Assembly: GCA_977006965.1 (NCBI GenBank)
Contig: OZ345374.1
Span: 1,736,001-1,800,000 of the forward strand
DNA from: Phymatolithon calcareum
Lineage: Eukaryota; Rhodophyta; Florideophyceae; Hapalidiales
Direction of reading: 5' to 3'
Length of the DNA stretch: 64,000 nucleotides
The notes beneath the pieces were generated by a model, which was not told where the DNA came from, did not search any database, and saw only the letters and a list, made by a program, of their open reading frames with translations. The position numbers and the translations under genes are program-made. Position 1 is the first letter of the stretch, and each line of letters opens with the position of its first letter. Below are positions 24,301 through 35,008 of this stretch, piece after piece.

Positions 24301-25368
24301 CCAAATATCCCCTCCAGAAACTAGGAAAGGTCAAGTCCACAGAAAAGTTGACTTGGCCTTTTTCGAAGGCACTTTATATATGATCAAGACTGAATAATTT
24401 CCAACAAGCAGACAATGGATTTCATTCTTCCAACTTTCGACAAAACAAAACGTGGTACGAAACATTTGGTCACAAATTAGCAGCCTGAGGGGCGTCTCAA
24501 AAGCCTAACGCATCTATATAGAACAGCTTCTGGACCAAGAAATAAGACCAATAGGAAACAAAGAGGACAATACTGTACAAAAGAGAGAGGCGGTTCAGTC
24601 TTAAAAGCGACAAGGTACTTGTTTTCAATACCTTGTCGCGCAACTTAAGACACTGGGGTCTTTGTTGTCAACAGTGGGCCTGACAGACGTTCTGCTCGTG
24701 CGTATGCCTAAGTACAAAGTACTGCTCACTGAGCTCGCACATGCAAACAATACTCAAGGTCGCTAATCACAAAGTGTGGCTTCACCCTAATTCACTCGTG
24801 CTCACCTGAAATGTTTCCTTCAATTGGACGATGTTTCTCTCGACCGTTGCCATGGCCACTGTCTCGGCCGTCTACGGTCTTTCCCAATGGGGACTGCTGC
24901 TCTGTTGTACCTAGAGTGATCGCTGCGGTGACCCTTGTCGCACGACGGCGCATGTTTTTCGCAGACACATATTTCGCAACAGTCGTGTCCGCCCTGCAAA
25001 GCCGTCCCTTGAAGCGTGATATTCAAGCACCTCCCAGTGACTCAAGCACCGGATAGAATGCAAAGTGGGAAGATTGTAATACTGTACAGCGAAGTCGATC
25101 CGAGTTTTGCGGTGTACAGGATTAATCCAATTGGATTTCTGATTAATTGAAGCTCCCTTTGTCAATTATCATTGCACCTGAGAGACTTTCATTGCGCTAC
25201 AATCCTGCGCTTACGTTTTCATTAAGTAGTGGACTTCGGACATTTTCTTTGGACAATATCAACTGCCATTTCCAGCATCTCTTTTGCGATGTACGGTCGC
25301 GAGAGGAAAACGCGACCGCATTTGGACAGCGACACAACAGCGAGCGGGACAGTACGCCTTAGTATAGC
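24301..25368. other. Intergenic with a strong hairpin
   Basis: No gene is seen. A hairpin with exact 11-base arms (GCGACAAGGTA/TACCTTGTCGC) and an 11-base loop lies at 24608-24640. A weaker inverted pair, AAAGGTCAAGTC/GACTTGGCCTTT, lies at about 24336-24371. Confidence 0.45.
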
Positions 25369-25689
25369 ATGCGATCCTTTGGGTGGATAGTTGCCTTGGA
25401 GTTGTTTCTATTTATTGTGGCGCCTGGTGAGTATTGTCTCTTTATGTTATGTCCAGCGACAACATGGCGACAATATGAAGACAACACAACTGTAGTTGTA
25501 TGATTGGTTGAAGGCGCTGGTTCTCTCGCGACTAACCCCCACTTCGGATTACTAGGTAGCGACGCCTGTACGCTTCTGTCTCGTTCTAGACGCGCAGATC
25601 ACCTTTGTAGTCCGGCCAAGCGGAACTATCCCCCAACAACCAATCTCTTTCTTTCTTCGCTTCTGCCGATAGTACATAATGTAGTTTGA
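25369..25689 (+). CDS. Possible small secreted protein, two exons
   Basis: A tentative model joins exon 25369-25426 and exon 25556-25689 to give 63 residues. Exon 1 encodes MRSFGWIVALELFLFIVAPG, which has the layout of a signal peptide, and ends at a textbook donor (GTGAGT). The proposed intron of 129 bases ends in ACTAAC, a good branch-point sequence, 15 bases before TACTAG. The phases agree, and the frame continues through a short Cys-containing, Arg-rich segment to a TGA. No family is recognised, and the mature part has only two cysteines. The evidence is splice signals plus a hydrophobic N-terminus and nothing comparative. Confidence 0.3.
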
Positions 25690-26805
25690 ACCTTCTCAGC
25701 AAACGAAGGTGGAGGTTTTCTAGTTCTGGCTCGACTGCTCGGATCGCCGCACGCTTCAACTTGCCTGTACGTCCCTTCGACCGTAAACTTCCTACTCGCT
25801 CCAAGTCCAACGCGTATAGTGGGCTTTCCGTGCAATCCAGTACGGCGAAGTCGCACACACCGCACTCCAATCTTCCCTTCACTTCGTGTGTTCGTACTAA
25901 GGTCGACGGCCAAGCCAAGGTCGCCGCTTGACGACAACACCGACATCATTCGTCCCCCTTTTTCTTCCTTCTTTTCGTTTCTTAGTTCTTCATCTGCGTC
26001 TCTATCGCGCCGGTGCTCTCATCGTTGAGCTCTCACAGACCCGTGACGCGAAGGCTCGCGCTCGTTTCCGATCAATACGACCGCTGGAGTTCCCGCAAGG
26101 CTGTGGAGCGTGCTCCGTGCACATCCATACACTGACTCCATTTCCAGCAGAGTCGAAACTATCACGCCAAGATCCGCGTGCAACTTTCCTTCGTCGAGCT
26201 CACTCAGTCGTAAATCTGGGAATTGTGCTTCGAGGACGATACACCGTTTATTCCGGTTTGCCCCTTTTGGGATGTGTCTTTTTCGTCGGTCACATTCAGT
26301 CTCTCCCGCTTTTCTTTTGCTGTCTCACCCTGTTCTTGTCCTTCTTTGTGTACGCCGAGCACTAGTTTGCTTGGCGCTACATTTATGGCCTCCAGAAAAA
26401 GTTCTATTCTTTTTCATTCAAAATTTCAGAATGCTGCAATGTGGAAGACGCCTGAACGAATGGAGATAGTAGTGTGTTTGTTCGTATTTCCCGAAAAATG
26501 AATTCATCCAGAGCCAGCAAGACTCGCTCCGAATTTTCTGTACAGTAATGCTTTGAGAAACACGCGTCCGTATGCGAAACGGAGCCGCCTGATCTCAAGA
26601 TCCCTTATTTCTGGTCTTCGTGAGAGTGCTTATCCCAGACTTCGAATTTGCCCAAGTAAGCCACTCACGGGACCTCCAGGCTGAGCTGAGTAGCCAATGT
26701 CGCGTTTCGGCACTCACGTGTCCAAACACACGCACCGCGAACCAAAGCATTCAGAGCACGGCGTCGTGTCGGCCACATCTGAGGGCTACTTAAGAAATTT
26801 TCGTC
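25690..26805. other. Gene-free tract
   Basis: Long hydrophobic frames at 25928-26365 (+) arise from pyrimidine-rich sequence and overlap other open frames, so I do not call them. A dispersed-repeat copy lies at 26500-26590. Confidence 0.4.
26500..26590 (-). repeat. Dispersed repeat R3, copy 1
   Basis: Read on the minus strand this matches 53205-53290 on the plus strand at roughly three positions in four. Shared words include GTGGCTCCGTxTCGCA, TGTTTCTCA, AAATTCGGAG and TGGCTCTGGATGA. The family and full length are unknown. Confidence 0.6.
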
Positions 26806-27112
26806 CCCACCAACCTCCCATTGCCATCCAAACCGCCTGCGCTAATCAAGAAAGAATCAAGGCGACATGACGACTGGTCGTGCCGAAGATGAGGAAGAAG
26901 ATGGCCACACTGAATTATGGACTACGCGTCTTCGTCTCCAGCAACCTCTCATTACCCATACAAACCACCAGCGCAATTCAAGCAACTATCAAGGCGACAA
27001 GATGAATCGCGTGGACGAAGGCTTCGAAGATGAAGAAGATAGCCACATGGACGACGCGTCCCTTTCCCGCACGGCTGCGTCCCATGCGTCGTATGCTCTG
27101 CTTGACGACTAG
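26806..27112 (+). repeat. Tandem duplication carrying a short acidic ORF
   Basis: A unit of about 125 bases at 26806-26925 is repeated at 26930-27055 with substitutions. Shared words include CAACCTC.CATT, CAAACC, TCAAGGCGACA, GAAGATGA and GAAGATxGCCACA. An ORF at 26867-27112 (81 codons) runs through both, so each unit contributes one acidic peptide (RAEDEEEDGH and DEGFEDEEDSHMDD). Conservation of the acidic reading in both units hints at coding, but the frame is short and unrecognised. Confidence 0.45.
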
Positions 27113-27280
27113 AGCTCGTCACAACGTTATTGTGGCTATGCAAAATATCTTCGTGTGCTTAGCTGCCCAAGAAAACGGACTAGGTAGGGATCGAAAAGCG
27201 AACGGACGAGCAATTGCACTTTGAGTTTTAGCCGCATTCCGTAGGTTATGGACATCCATCAAATTTTCTATTAGTAACAA

Positions 27281-27661
27281 CAGGGGAATGTTAAGGGGGG
27301 GAGAAACGCAAACCCTGTGTCATACCATTTCGTAACAAACATTCTAGTATAAACGAGGCGCGCGTTGTGCATAGAAAATTATGAGGATAACGCTGTATCA
27401 AAAATTGTCGACAAAGCTTCTCCGACTACCTTAATTCTAGTTATTACTCACCAAGAAACGAATCGAGTAACGAGAGCTGCCGCTACATTAGGAAATTCCT
27501 AATGTTCCCAATGTTCCCATGATTTTCTTTTATTTCTCTGGTATTTCTATGATACGATCTTCGCCCTAATGTTTCTCATTCAAACGGGCTCGATATATGA
27601 TAATATGGGAAAAGCGGTATGACATAGGGTCTGCGTTTCTCCCCCCCTTAACATTCCCCTG
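27281..27661. mobile_element. 381-base non-autonomous TIR element (MITE)
   Basis: The 45-base terminal inverted repeats, 27281-27325 and 27617-27661, match at all but two positions; each starts CAGGGGAATGTTAAGGGGGG. The direct repeat GTAACAA flanks both ends (27274-27280 and 27662-27668). The interior is AT-rich with no ORF, and near the middle is a palindrome with exact 10-base arms and a 1-base loop (27485-27505). CAGGG ends are typical of hAT elements, which make 8-base duplications; here only 7 bases match, so the superfamily is uncertain. Confidence 0.88.
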
Positions 27662-27720
27662 GTAACAATAAAAGCAGTCCGAGTTTATGCTCTCATTTTT
27701 CACACGTATCGCAAAGCAGA

Positions 27721-27832
27721 GATGCACACTTGGCTGTGCTGTATAATTGCACAGTGTCCACAGATCTCAAGTTACACACGTGTCATTGAACAGGGATGTA
27801 TAATTGGCTGTGCTATGCATAATTTCACAGTG
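27721..27832 (+). repeat. Two direct copies of a 37-base word
   Basis: A sequence reading GATGxAxAxTTGGCTGTGCT followed by xTxxATAATTxCACAGTG occurs at 27721-27756 and 27795-27832. It lies just outside the TIR element. Function is unknown. Confidence 0.55.
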
Positions 27833-28213
27833 ATGTCACTGTGCAGTTGTTGTCAACAAGCAGCAACACCATTCGATCCCTCGTTGCGATGACTCCCTTT
27901 GTGTGCCATGAATCGTGGAAGCGTGCAGCTTGATGGAGCAGCTTCTTATTGCTCATCCGAGCAACCTCAACCTGTTCTTCCTTGAAACCAGTGTACGGTC
28001 GTCGAACAATATTGCCGGGCCAGAGCGATTCCCGTCACACACGTTCGTTCACCGACGTGCCGTCGCAACGCCTCCCAATGTCATCCGGTCCGAGCTCGCT
28101 TTTACCAACCCACAGCTGCTCAATATTCGGAGGATAAGCTTTTAAGCCCTGTTTACTGCAGGCTTGTAACCAAGTTATGTTCTGGCGCTCATGAACCACC
28201 TACCCGTCGCGCC

Positions 28214-29973
28214 GTGGTCAATGACTGGCTCCTTGCGGCAGTCGAGAAATCCGATCCCGGATATGCGACAGAATCTGCGCTGTTACCCGAGCTCACCGCG
28301 TACATGAAGCGCAAGTATACTGCCGGCGTGGAGGAGCTATGGACGTCGATGGAAAGGATAACATCGTGCACTGATCATGAAAAGTTGTTCTCAGACCAGG
28401 ATGTTGCCCAATTGCTCCAATGCAAGGAAACGATAGCTGCCGCAGAAGATGGGAAATATTCTTCTATATCACTCATGAAAGGTTCTGACACTCCCTCAGC
28501 AGAACAAGGACACCACGAGACTAACTTACATACATCCGTTGAAGTCGTGGCGGACATTATTGTTTGTTCCGTTCTCACGAAAGAACTGCGAATGCATTCA
28601 TACTATCAGTTTGCCTACGGTCTCTTGCGTCGTGCGCATGAATGGCATGGTCAAATTCTTATCAAGGCTGCGCTCTTGTTGATCGCTGACCTTTCGCTTC
28701 ATGCGCACGAAGAAGTAATGGAAGACATGCTTTGTGTTGTCCCACGGCAGGGGCGAGTTTTTGGGTGGTTCATTGTGAGACCGAAGGACCTTTACTGCAA
28801 TTCCCTGCTGGATGCGTCGCTCTCTGTCTTACATGACCTTAATCGAGAGAGAATTGTGGGAAAGAAGTTCAGTGACGTGCGCCATGATGAGCGCAAGGTT
28901 GCAATGGACGTTGAGGGAGTACTGAGCGGTATCTCAATTGGCGCAGAGTCATCCTTGTCTGGGCTTACTCTGCGTATCGTATCGCCGTTCAGACTTGTTC
29001 ATGGATTATTGGAAGGGGTCAACGTTGGTATCGCTTTTGGAATACGCTTCGGCAAGACGTGGAATCTCTTCAAGAAGAGACCGACGAAAGAGTGCAGTTA
29101 ACAGCGGGAAGCCGCCATTTTCCTGGTGTTCAAGATGACGTGTATATTGGATACGAAGGACAATACAGATATGAACTCTCAGGTGACTTTGTACGAGGCT
29201 TAGCGAAGCACGGGGTATCATTTATTGCTGTGAAACGAGGAAGTGGTGATTCCCTCCGCCTGGTACGTGTGCACTTCGGGTTTGGCCGGGATTCCTGCAT
29301 CGACTCGGATTACTTGCACGACCTCTTTTGGTGAATCAAGAACATTGAGCATACTCCAACGGGCGGCAGAGCAAAAGCAAGCGCGGTTAGTATGGTTGTG
29401 GTTTGGGTGTACATTTTTTCGAGTATCGCAGCATCCATTTGCGTCATTATTTTTAATTTTGCCGACAGGGGAAACATGCTTGAACGTATCACAGACGGAA
29501 TGTGGGTTATTACAACGATGCTAATATCAGTGTTCGGTTTGGTGAAACTCATGAGCGAAGATCCTAGAGCGATCACTCACGCCTTGTCTGGGCGGAAAGC
29601 ACTGCAGAACATCCAAGACGTTACAAATTATCTTAATATCAAGGATCTGGACAATCGCTCGGATGAATTTGAGTTAATCAAATGTATTTTGGCCGCGTAT
29701 CCCGACCGATTGCCGTGGTTGAGTACATTTGAAACGAGCTACTTGCGCGGCGAACCTAGCGGTGAGATGCGACTAAAGGGTGGAGTAGATCCACGATTTC
29801 TGCTTGGAGCTGAAATTATTGTGACTGAAAACATTGCGATTGACCTTGTGAACGATGACGTGCGCCGAGTTAGCAAACTGCGAGAAGGATGGTACAAGAT
29901 GGACGGTCCCATGATAAGACATCCGGTACAGTTGTCGGAGCTAACAAATTTGGCAAAGGGGAGGGTGGCTTAA
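28214..29973 (+). CDS. Uncharacterised membrane protein, frame broken or spliced
   Basis: A frame open from about 28214 (first ATG at 28304) to 29101 is followed by a second frame, open 29005-29334, and then, in that same second frame after a TGA at 29332, by 29392-29973. The pieces read as protein: helical segments with LLRRAHEWHGQILIKAALLL in the first, WYRFWNTLRQDVESLQEETD in the second, and in the third two hydrophobic spans (VVVWVYIFSSIAASICVIIF and MWVITTMLISVFGLVKLM) that look transmembrane. The overlap between frames 1 and 2 suggests an unplaced short intron or a frameshift near 28990-29050. A candidate 39-base GT..AG tract spans the TGA but is very short for an intron. No family is recognised. 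It could be a real multi-exon gene or a recent pseudogene. Confidence 0.4.
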
Positions 29974-31662
29974 GTCCTGTACTGTGCGCTTATTTACCGG
30001 TCGAGGGGAAGGATTTCGGAGAAAGCTCTTCCCGGTCTAGGCAAGGAGCGCAGTTGGCACGTAATGTAAAAAGTAAGCTCTCGGTTCCTCGGAAGATGCG
30101 CAGGACTTCCAGCTAATATTCAGACTTTCGGATTTATTTCTCTATATCGCGTCATTCAAAGCATCTTGAAAATACTTTTCGCTAATCCAGAAAGCTAGCA
30201 TCGCATGGAACGAAGCAATGGGACTTTCTAGCTGCTGTTGAAATTCGCAGCGATTCTCGAACTTCGGTCTTGGACAGGAATGGGGGAATTGCGTGACATC
30301 GAAGAGAAGGACGCCACGATGGTGATGAAAAAAGCACTTCAATTGCATTTAGATACCCTGCGATCACCAGCAATGAACCCGCATCTTCTGCGGCGTAAAA
30401 GTCGGCGTAGGATCGTGGGGCAAAACTTTTTTATTTCAATTGGATTCAAAACGTTTCTCCCCTACAACGTCAACCAGCCTGCGGACAACGAAGTCTAGAC
30501 AGATAATACAGCTCCATTTCACCAGGAAACTAGGGCGGGACGAAAGTGTCAATGAAACGGAATAAAGGATCGAAATTTCCAATATGCAGAAATTTCCATA
30601 TGAGACAATATCGGGATTCTATAGCCACACGCAAGAGCGGTTCCGATGAAATTATATCGTCCGTCAGATTGGCTCGGGCAACTTAAAGAAGTGAACATAG
30701 AATGCACATGGATGTCGAGCCGTTATTCACAACGGCTCGTCATCCATTTGCCTTCTATGTTCACCTTCGCGAAAACGATGCTGTAGATGACCTGGAGAGA
30801 CGAATCATCTCACTTGGTTTCTGCTTGTCCATCAGGCGATTCCGCTCACCATTGAGGCAGTTTGGTGAAACGTTAAACTGACGATCCGCGTAAGGCCATA
30901 CCACAGTACCGCAACATAAATCAGGGACGAGGAGAAGCCAACAAAAGCGTCCTTGCGGTTGCCGCTCGTCACCACGAGCACTCAGTTGACTAAATAGTCC
31001 TACACGACCCAATAATATTCAAACGAGGCTCATCCGGGACAAAATTGACGCTACGTCGTACTGGTCGCGCAGGTTCTGAGCGGCAATTTATCGGACGAAT
31101 AGGTACTCAAACTGTGAGCTGTATCGATCTTACTCGATGTTGATCTTCATTCCATATGTTTATCCTTCAGAACGGGGAGCTTAGGAATCGCCTCTACTGT
31201 ACCTCCATTATATTTTCATCTGGCTTCTTCCTTTTTCCCATGTCTTTCCTTCGATCTTCTAAAATCTTGATCTTCGAATTTGCGTTATCGATATGATCAA
31301 CTTATGCGTTTAGGTTGAAAAATTTTTTTACCATTATCTTTAGCTTGAGTATTTCGAGCTTCCCAAACGGCTCTCTTCGGTGCTGACGGCATTGGGTCCT
31401 CGTAGCTTGGATGAAGATATGGCTGAGAGTATCTCGATGCGTTGGTTCAGTATAAGATATTGCTCTTGATCTCTTTTAGTCTCTCCGTGCAGCACTGGAC
31501 GGATTGTCTGACCTGTTCGTCACCAAGTGCTGTGCTTGATGGAAGAAATATGCCGAATGCCCTGGAACCGCTTCATGTCCATGTCTCTGCGCGGCGAGTT
31601 TCGGTACCGGCGAGCGTTTGCAAGGCGGATCGTTCTCTGGCCGTCCACGCGAACTCACGAAT
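29974..31662. other. Gene-free tract with an inverted repeat
   Basis: No gene is recognised. The stretch holds the long hairpin at 30691-30764, listed separately, and ends at dispersed repeat R2/R1 copy A. Confidence 0.4.
30691..30764. repeat. Hairpin with 34-base arms
   Basis: Left arm 30691-30724 and right arm 30731-30764 pair at 31 of 34 positions around the 6-base loop ATTCAC. The arms start GTGAACATAGAA and end CGAGCCGTT. No target duplication is visible. Confidence 0.8.
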
Positions 31663-32000
31663 CGTGGAACCACGACGTTTGCTTCGGGTCGAAACGAATC
31701 GTCTTGCGAGCGGCAGGCAGAGAAGAAGGAGAGCTTTCCTAATTAGCTAGCATGAACAGCGCTCTGTCGTAATCGAAGTAGAAGATAGTCTGTGTAACAA
31801 AGTAACGTTCACTTGCCGTTCACTTTGTGTTAGTCCGATAACTAACCGTTCACTGTGTATTCGCTTGCGGTTTACTGTTAGTCATCAAGTGAACCCATGT
31901 TGACAACGACGGACACTAATCTAATTATTTCACCGACAGTGCACCACTATGGGTACACTCTCTGTCCGTAGATTACTTCAGCAAGATAGCCCTCTCCAGC
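31663..32000 (+). repeat. Dispersed repeats R2 and R1, copy A
   Basis: 31663-31790 matches the R2 copy at 88-203. 31796-32000 is the R1 repeat: its reverse complement recurs at 36345-36515 (copy B), and a third, interrupted copy C lies at 60590-60656 plus 62264-62400. Shared R1 words include AAGTAACGTT, ACTTGCCGTTCACTTTGT, GTTCACTGT and AATCAAGTGAACC. The repeats have no ORF. Copies A and B are inverted and 4.3 kb apart with host and gag-like genes between them. Confidence 0.7.
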
Positions 32001-32156
32001 AGAGGGAACTATAAAGACACAATCGTCGTTTTTGCGCGAACTTTGCTCATGTGCAAACAATTAAATGAATCTCATACCCTCAATTGAGGGAAAGTTTAAA
32101 GTAGACGTACAGTAGCGCCTTGGTCTCTCGCCATACAATAAACACTAGTACTGTAT

Positions 32157-32475
32157 CGAGCTTTTGCTATTCAGCAAGACCATCATAGAGTGCATGGAAA
32201 ATGAAGAAGGACTGCTCTGAAACCAAGATACGAGAAGTTAACTAGATGTCCCTCAGGACACAAAGCCAAATAGCGGGAACACCAGCAGCGAACCCACAAG
32301 AACACCACATAGTAGGTAGGACGATCCAGGTTCCAAACTTTCCCCACCGCCTATGGAAGGCGGTAGGTTTCAACGGTCTACACACTGGAAGGTAGCAACT
32401 GAGGAAGCCTTGCCCGTATATTCGTAAGACTGTGAGGCTTTTAAATAAACTCCAATCAAAAAAAAAAAAAAAAAA
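32157..32475 (+). mobile_element. 5'-truncated LINE insertion (copy L4) with poly(A) tail
   Basis: The 319-base insertion ends in an uninterrupted run of 18 A and is flanked by an exact 13-base target duplication, ACTAGTACTGTAT, at 32144-32156 and 32476-32488. Its last 70 bases match, in reverse, the 3' end of the LINE at 60657 (GAAGCCT.GCCC.TAT, GGCTTTTAAATAAACT). Only the 3' untranslated part is present. The long pure A tail and exact duplication mark a recent event. Confidence 0.9.
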
Positions 32476-32962
32476 CTAGTACTGTATGATAACTAACCAT
32501 TGTACACGCTCTAAGCTCTTGTGCACTCGTTTTGATATAGCACCAATTAGTGCTCCCATAGGTGCCCGACGTTGTACATCTCATGGGGCAGCGTGTTGCT
32601 TCCGAGGGCGGAAGCAACCCTCCGCCGCTCAATTCAACATTCGAATGTACTGTAGAGTTGTTACATAAGTGCTGCTGTACATTGCCGGATAATGAATCCA
32701 AGACGATGCATCGGCTACCATCCTGCTGCTCCGCTCCGATTTCATACGACTGCTTGCGTAAGAGGGCGCCCTTCTTGACAGTGGTACTTCATATTCATTT
32801 TCTCCCTCGCTCTGTCTCCTCATTCGAGTCAACGACTCGGAGTCTTCTCCAAATCCTAAGCGCGAGACCAGCATAATATCTGCAAGGGACAGCTGTGATC
32901 AACTCGGGACTTTTCAACTTCTCTCTGTTGCGCGAAAACTAAGTTCGCCAACACCATCTACG

Positions 32963-33571
32963 ATGCCTGGACCTCCGGCACCTGACAGGGATCGCACAGC
33001 GACTGGCGAACCGAGCAATGCAATACCATTGATGACTTCGGCACCCACGGCAAGTAGCGCAGCACCTGGCGCCCCTGTAACGAACGGCACATTGGAACAT
33101 GAGGTTCATCAATTCTATGTTGCTCCTGCACCGCTGCCGAAAGCACCTGTGCGCCCGCCGCCAACTCAAGAAATGCAAGGAAATTTGCTGCTGTACACCC
33201 TGCACACAAAGCTGTACCTGGACCACAAGCGAATGGAGAAGTACATTGGGGAGTTTGAAAATCTTTTTGAGCGACTGGAGAAGCTAGGAGATGACTTTGC
33301 TGTTCCCGAGAGGCTAAAAGTTTCTTTCCTCTTGTTCAGTTTCAAGGGCCATTATTTCGGCAAGAGGATCGCTAAATTGCGAGAGAGGAAGGAGCAAGAC
33401 CTTTCATGGGATGCTGTCAAAAGCAGTCTCATCAAAGAATACTGGCGCCTGAAAGAAATTGAGGAAGAAGTTCGCGAGAAAGGCGTGCAATCGAAGCGGA
33501 ATAGGTTTTCTTTGAGAAAAAGCAAACCAGAGGCTAACAATTGTGTAGCGCAGCCCAAAAAGAAGTCGTAG
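32963..33571 (+). CDS. Retrotransposon gag-like protein, solo ORF
   Basis: The intronless frame encodes 202 residues. Residues 1-70 are Pro/Ala/Thr-rich. Residues 75-175 form a helical domain with the pattern of copia-type gag (UBN2-like) regions: LHTKLYLDHKRMEKYIGEFE, LFERLEKLGDDFAVPE, VSFLLFSFKGHYFGKRIAKL and SWDAVKSSLIKEYWRLKEIE. A basic tail follows (RNRFSLRKSKPEANN) without a CCHC zinc knuckle. No protease, integrase or reverse transcriptase follows, and no LTR pair encloses it. It may be a stranded element gene or a host-retained gag. The CHMP2 gene begins 700 bases downstream on the same strand. Confidence 0.5.
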   Translation: MPGPPAPDRDRTATGEPSNAIPLMTSAPTASSAAPGAPVTNGTLEHEVHQFYVAPAPLPKAPVRPPPTQEMQGNLLLYTLHTKLYLDHKRMEKYIGEFENLFERLEKLGDDFAVPERLKVSFLLFSFKGHYFGKRIAKLRERKEQDLSWDAVKSSLIKEYWRLKEIEEEVREKGVQSKRNRFSLRKSKPEANNCVAQPKKKS

Positions 33572-34267
33572 AATCTCTTGGTCTATCCCCTGTCTGCCAT
33601 GCAACCACATATTGGCCTTAAGCTACCGCGACGTCTTTTCGTGCTCGCGTTAACCTTTAGGCCCTGTGCCCGCGGAAGTTGACAGTCTGAGTGGTCACCA
33701 AACTTTCGACAATGATCCGGCGATATGCTGAAAAGAGAATAATGTAGAATTTGCCGAAGGTACTACGTAAACCCTTCACTTTACATCCCAACGTGGAGAT
33801 GACATGAATTTTGTCCAATAGCTGGGGCACTCGGCACTCCCTTGCCGTGGGAATGTATCATAAGCCACGCTCACAGTACTGTACACGTTTTTTTGCCCTG
33901 GTCCCCGTCACATCAATTGCTTACACCGTGTAATAAGATCGTCCCATGGAGCAATAGGCATTGTTGCGGAAGAGAGCTGGAAACAATGTTTCAAACAAGA
34001 GTAAGATTCGCCAAATTTTTTCGGTCTTGTAATGCTGTGTGGAAGCCACAAGCTATGATAGTCTTCTGTAATTATGCATTTTGCCAGCAATGCCACCCAC
34101 TGTCAGAAATCCGCTTCTGGCTGCCACACTGGCACATAGGTGCTGGACGCTCTAAAAAAAGGCGCTGCGCACAAGATACGACGCAAAACTCAGAGCCTCG
34201 TCTCTCATCAAGCAGAACCCTCTGGTCCGTAGCGCTTACCGCGTCCACGACATCTTCTCTGGTCACC
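33572..34267. other. Upstream region of CHMP2
   Basis: The CHMP2 reading frame stays open back to 33842, but that extension has no resemblance to ESCRT-III and is treated as untranslated. No separate gene is seen. Confidence 0.4.
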
Positions 34268-35008
34268 ATGGGTCTTTTTGGTCGCAGCAAACATGACACG
34301 CACGCTCCCGCCCCGCCTCCAGTCCCACATGCCGGTGCCGGGCACGCGCGCCCATCCGCGACGGGCGGTGTACCTTCCAACGCCATGCGTGCACAAGCGC
34401 GCGAGAACGCGCGCGTAAATCGTCGCACAGACCGTGAGATGCAAATTGAACGCGCGCGTCTCCAAGCCGACGAGAAGAAAATTCAAGCTGAGATCAAGAA
34501 TCTCGTCCGTCAGAACCGTATTCCGGAGGCGCGTATCCTGTCGAAGAACCTGATCCAGGTGCGCAACGCACAGACGAAATTGTTCGGTGCCAGCACCCAA
34601 CTGTCGGCAATTCAGAATCAATCGAGTGTCATGCAGAGCCAGGCAAAGGTCGTTGGTGCCATGCATAACGCTAGCCAGATGCTCAGCTCTGCGACAAGTG
34701 CCGCCAACCCTGAGCGCATGATGAAGATGGCCCAGGCGTACGAGATGGAAACCGGTAAGGCGCAGATGGCACAGGAGATGACGGACGATGCTCTGGAGTC
34801 CATTCTTGGCGGTGATGAAGTCGATCAGGAGGGTGAGGATGTTCTCAACTCTGTGCTGGAGGAAATTGGCATGGAGATTGGCGGACGGATGTCGGCTGCT
34901 CCTGTTGCTCGCCCGCAGCAACAGCGCGTTCAGGTGCCGCAGGGTGGCGCGATGTCTGAGGAAGATGCGCTTTTGCAGAGATTGGCACAGCTTGAGGGAC
35001 AGCGGTAG
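34268..35008 (+). CDS. CHMP2: ESCRT-III subunit, Vps2/CHMP2 family
   Basis: An intronless frame gives 246 residues from the ATG at 34268 (CACCATGG, a strong context). The start MGLFGR is the usual ESCRT-III N-terminus. A Pro/Ala/Gly-rich insertion at about residues 12-40 is unusual. Then come the basic helices of the core: REMQIERARLQADEKKIQAE, EARILSKNLIQVRNAQTKL and NASQMLSSATSAANPERMMK. An acidic autoinhibitory region follows (DDALESILGGDEVDQEGEDV), and the protein ends in a MIM1 motif (EEDALLQRLAQLEGQ), the binding site for the MIT domain of the Vps4 ATPase. Vps2 caps Vps24/Snf7 filaments in endosomal sorting, cytokinesis and nuclear envelope sealing. Length is close to the usual 220 residues plus the insertion. 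Confidence 0.92.
   Translation: MGLFGRSKHDTHAPAPPPVPHAGAGHARPSATGGVPSNAMRAQARENARVNRRTDREMQIERARLQADEKKIQAEIKNLVRQNRIPEARILSKNLIQVRNAQTKLFGASTQLSAIQNQSSVMQSQAKVVGAMHNASQMLSSATSAANPERMMKMAQAYEMETGKAQMAQEMTDDALESILGGDEVDQEGEDVLNSVLEEIGMEIGGRMSAAPVARPQQQRVQVPQGGAMSEEDALLQRLAQLEGQR

Noticed and set aside
25928-26501. Hydrophobic plus-strand frames as a membrane protein
   Set aside because: They come from a pyrimidine-rich tract in which all three frames are open and hydrophobic. There is no start context or family.
33842-34267. A 142-residue N-terminal extension of CHMP2
   Set aside because: ESCRT-III proteins start with MGLF-type sequences, and the ATG at 34268 has a strong context. The upstream part shows no homology.
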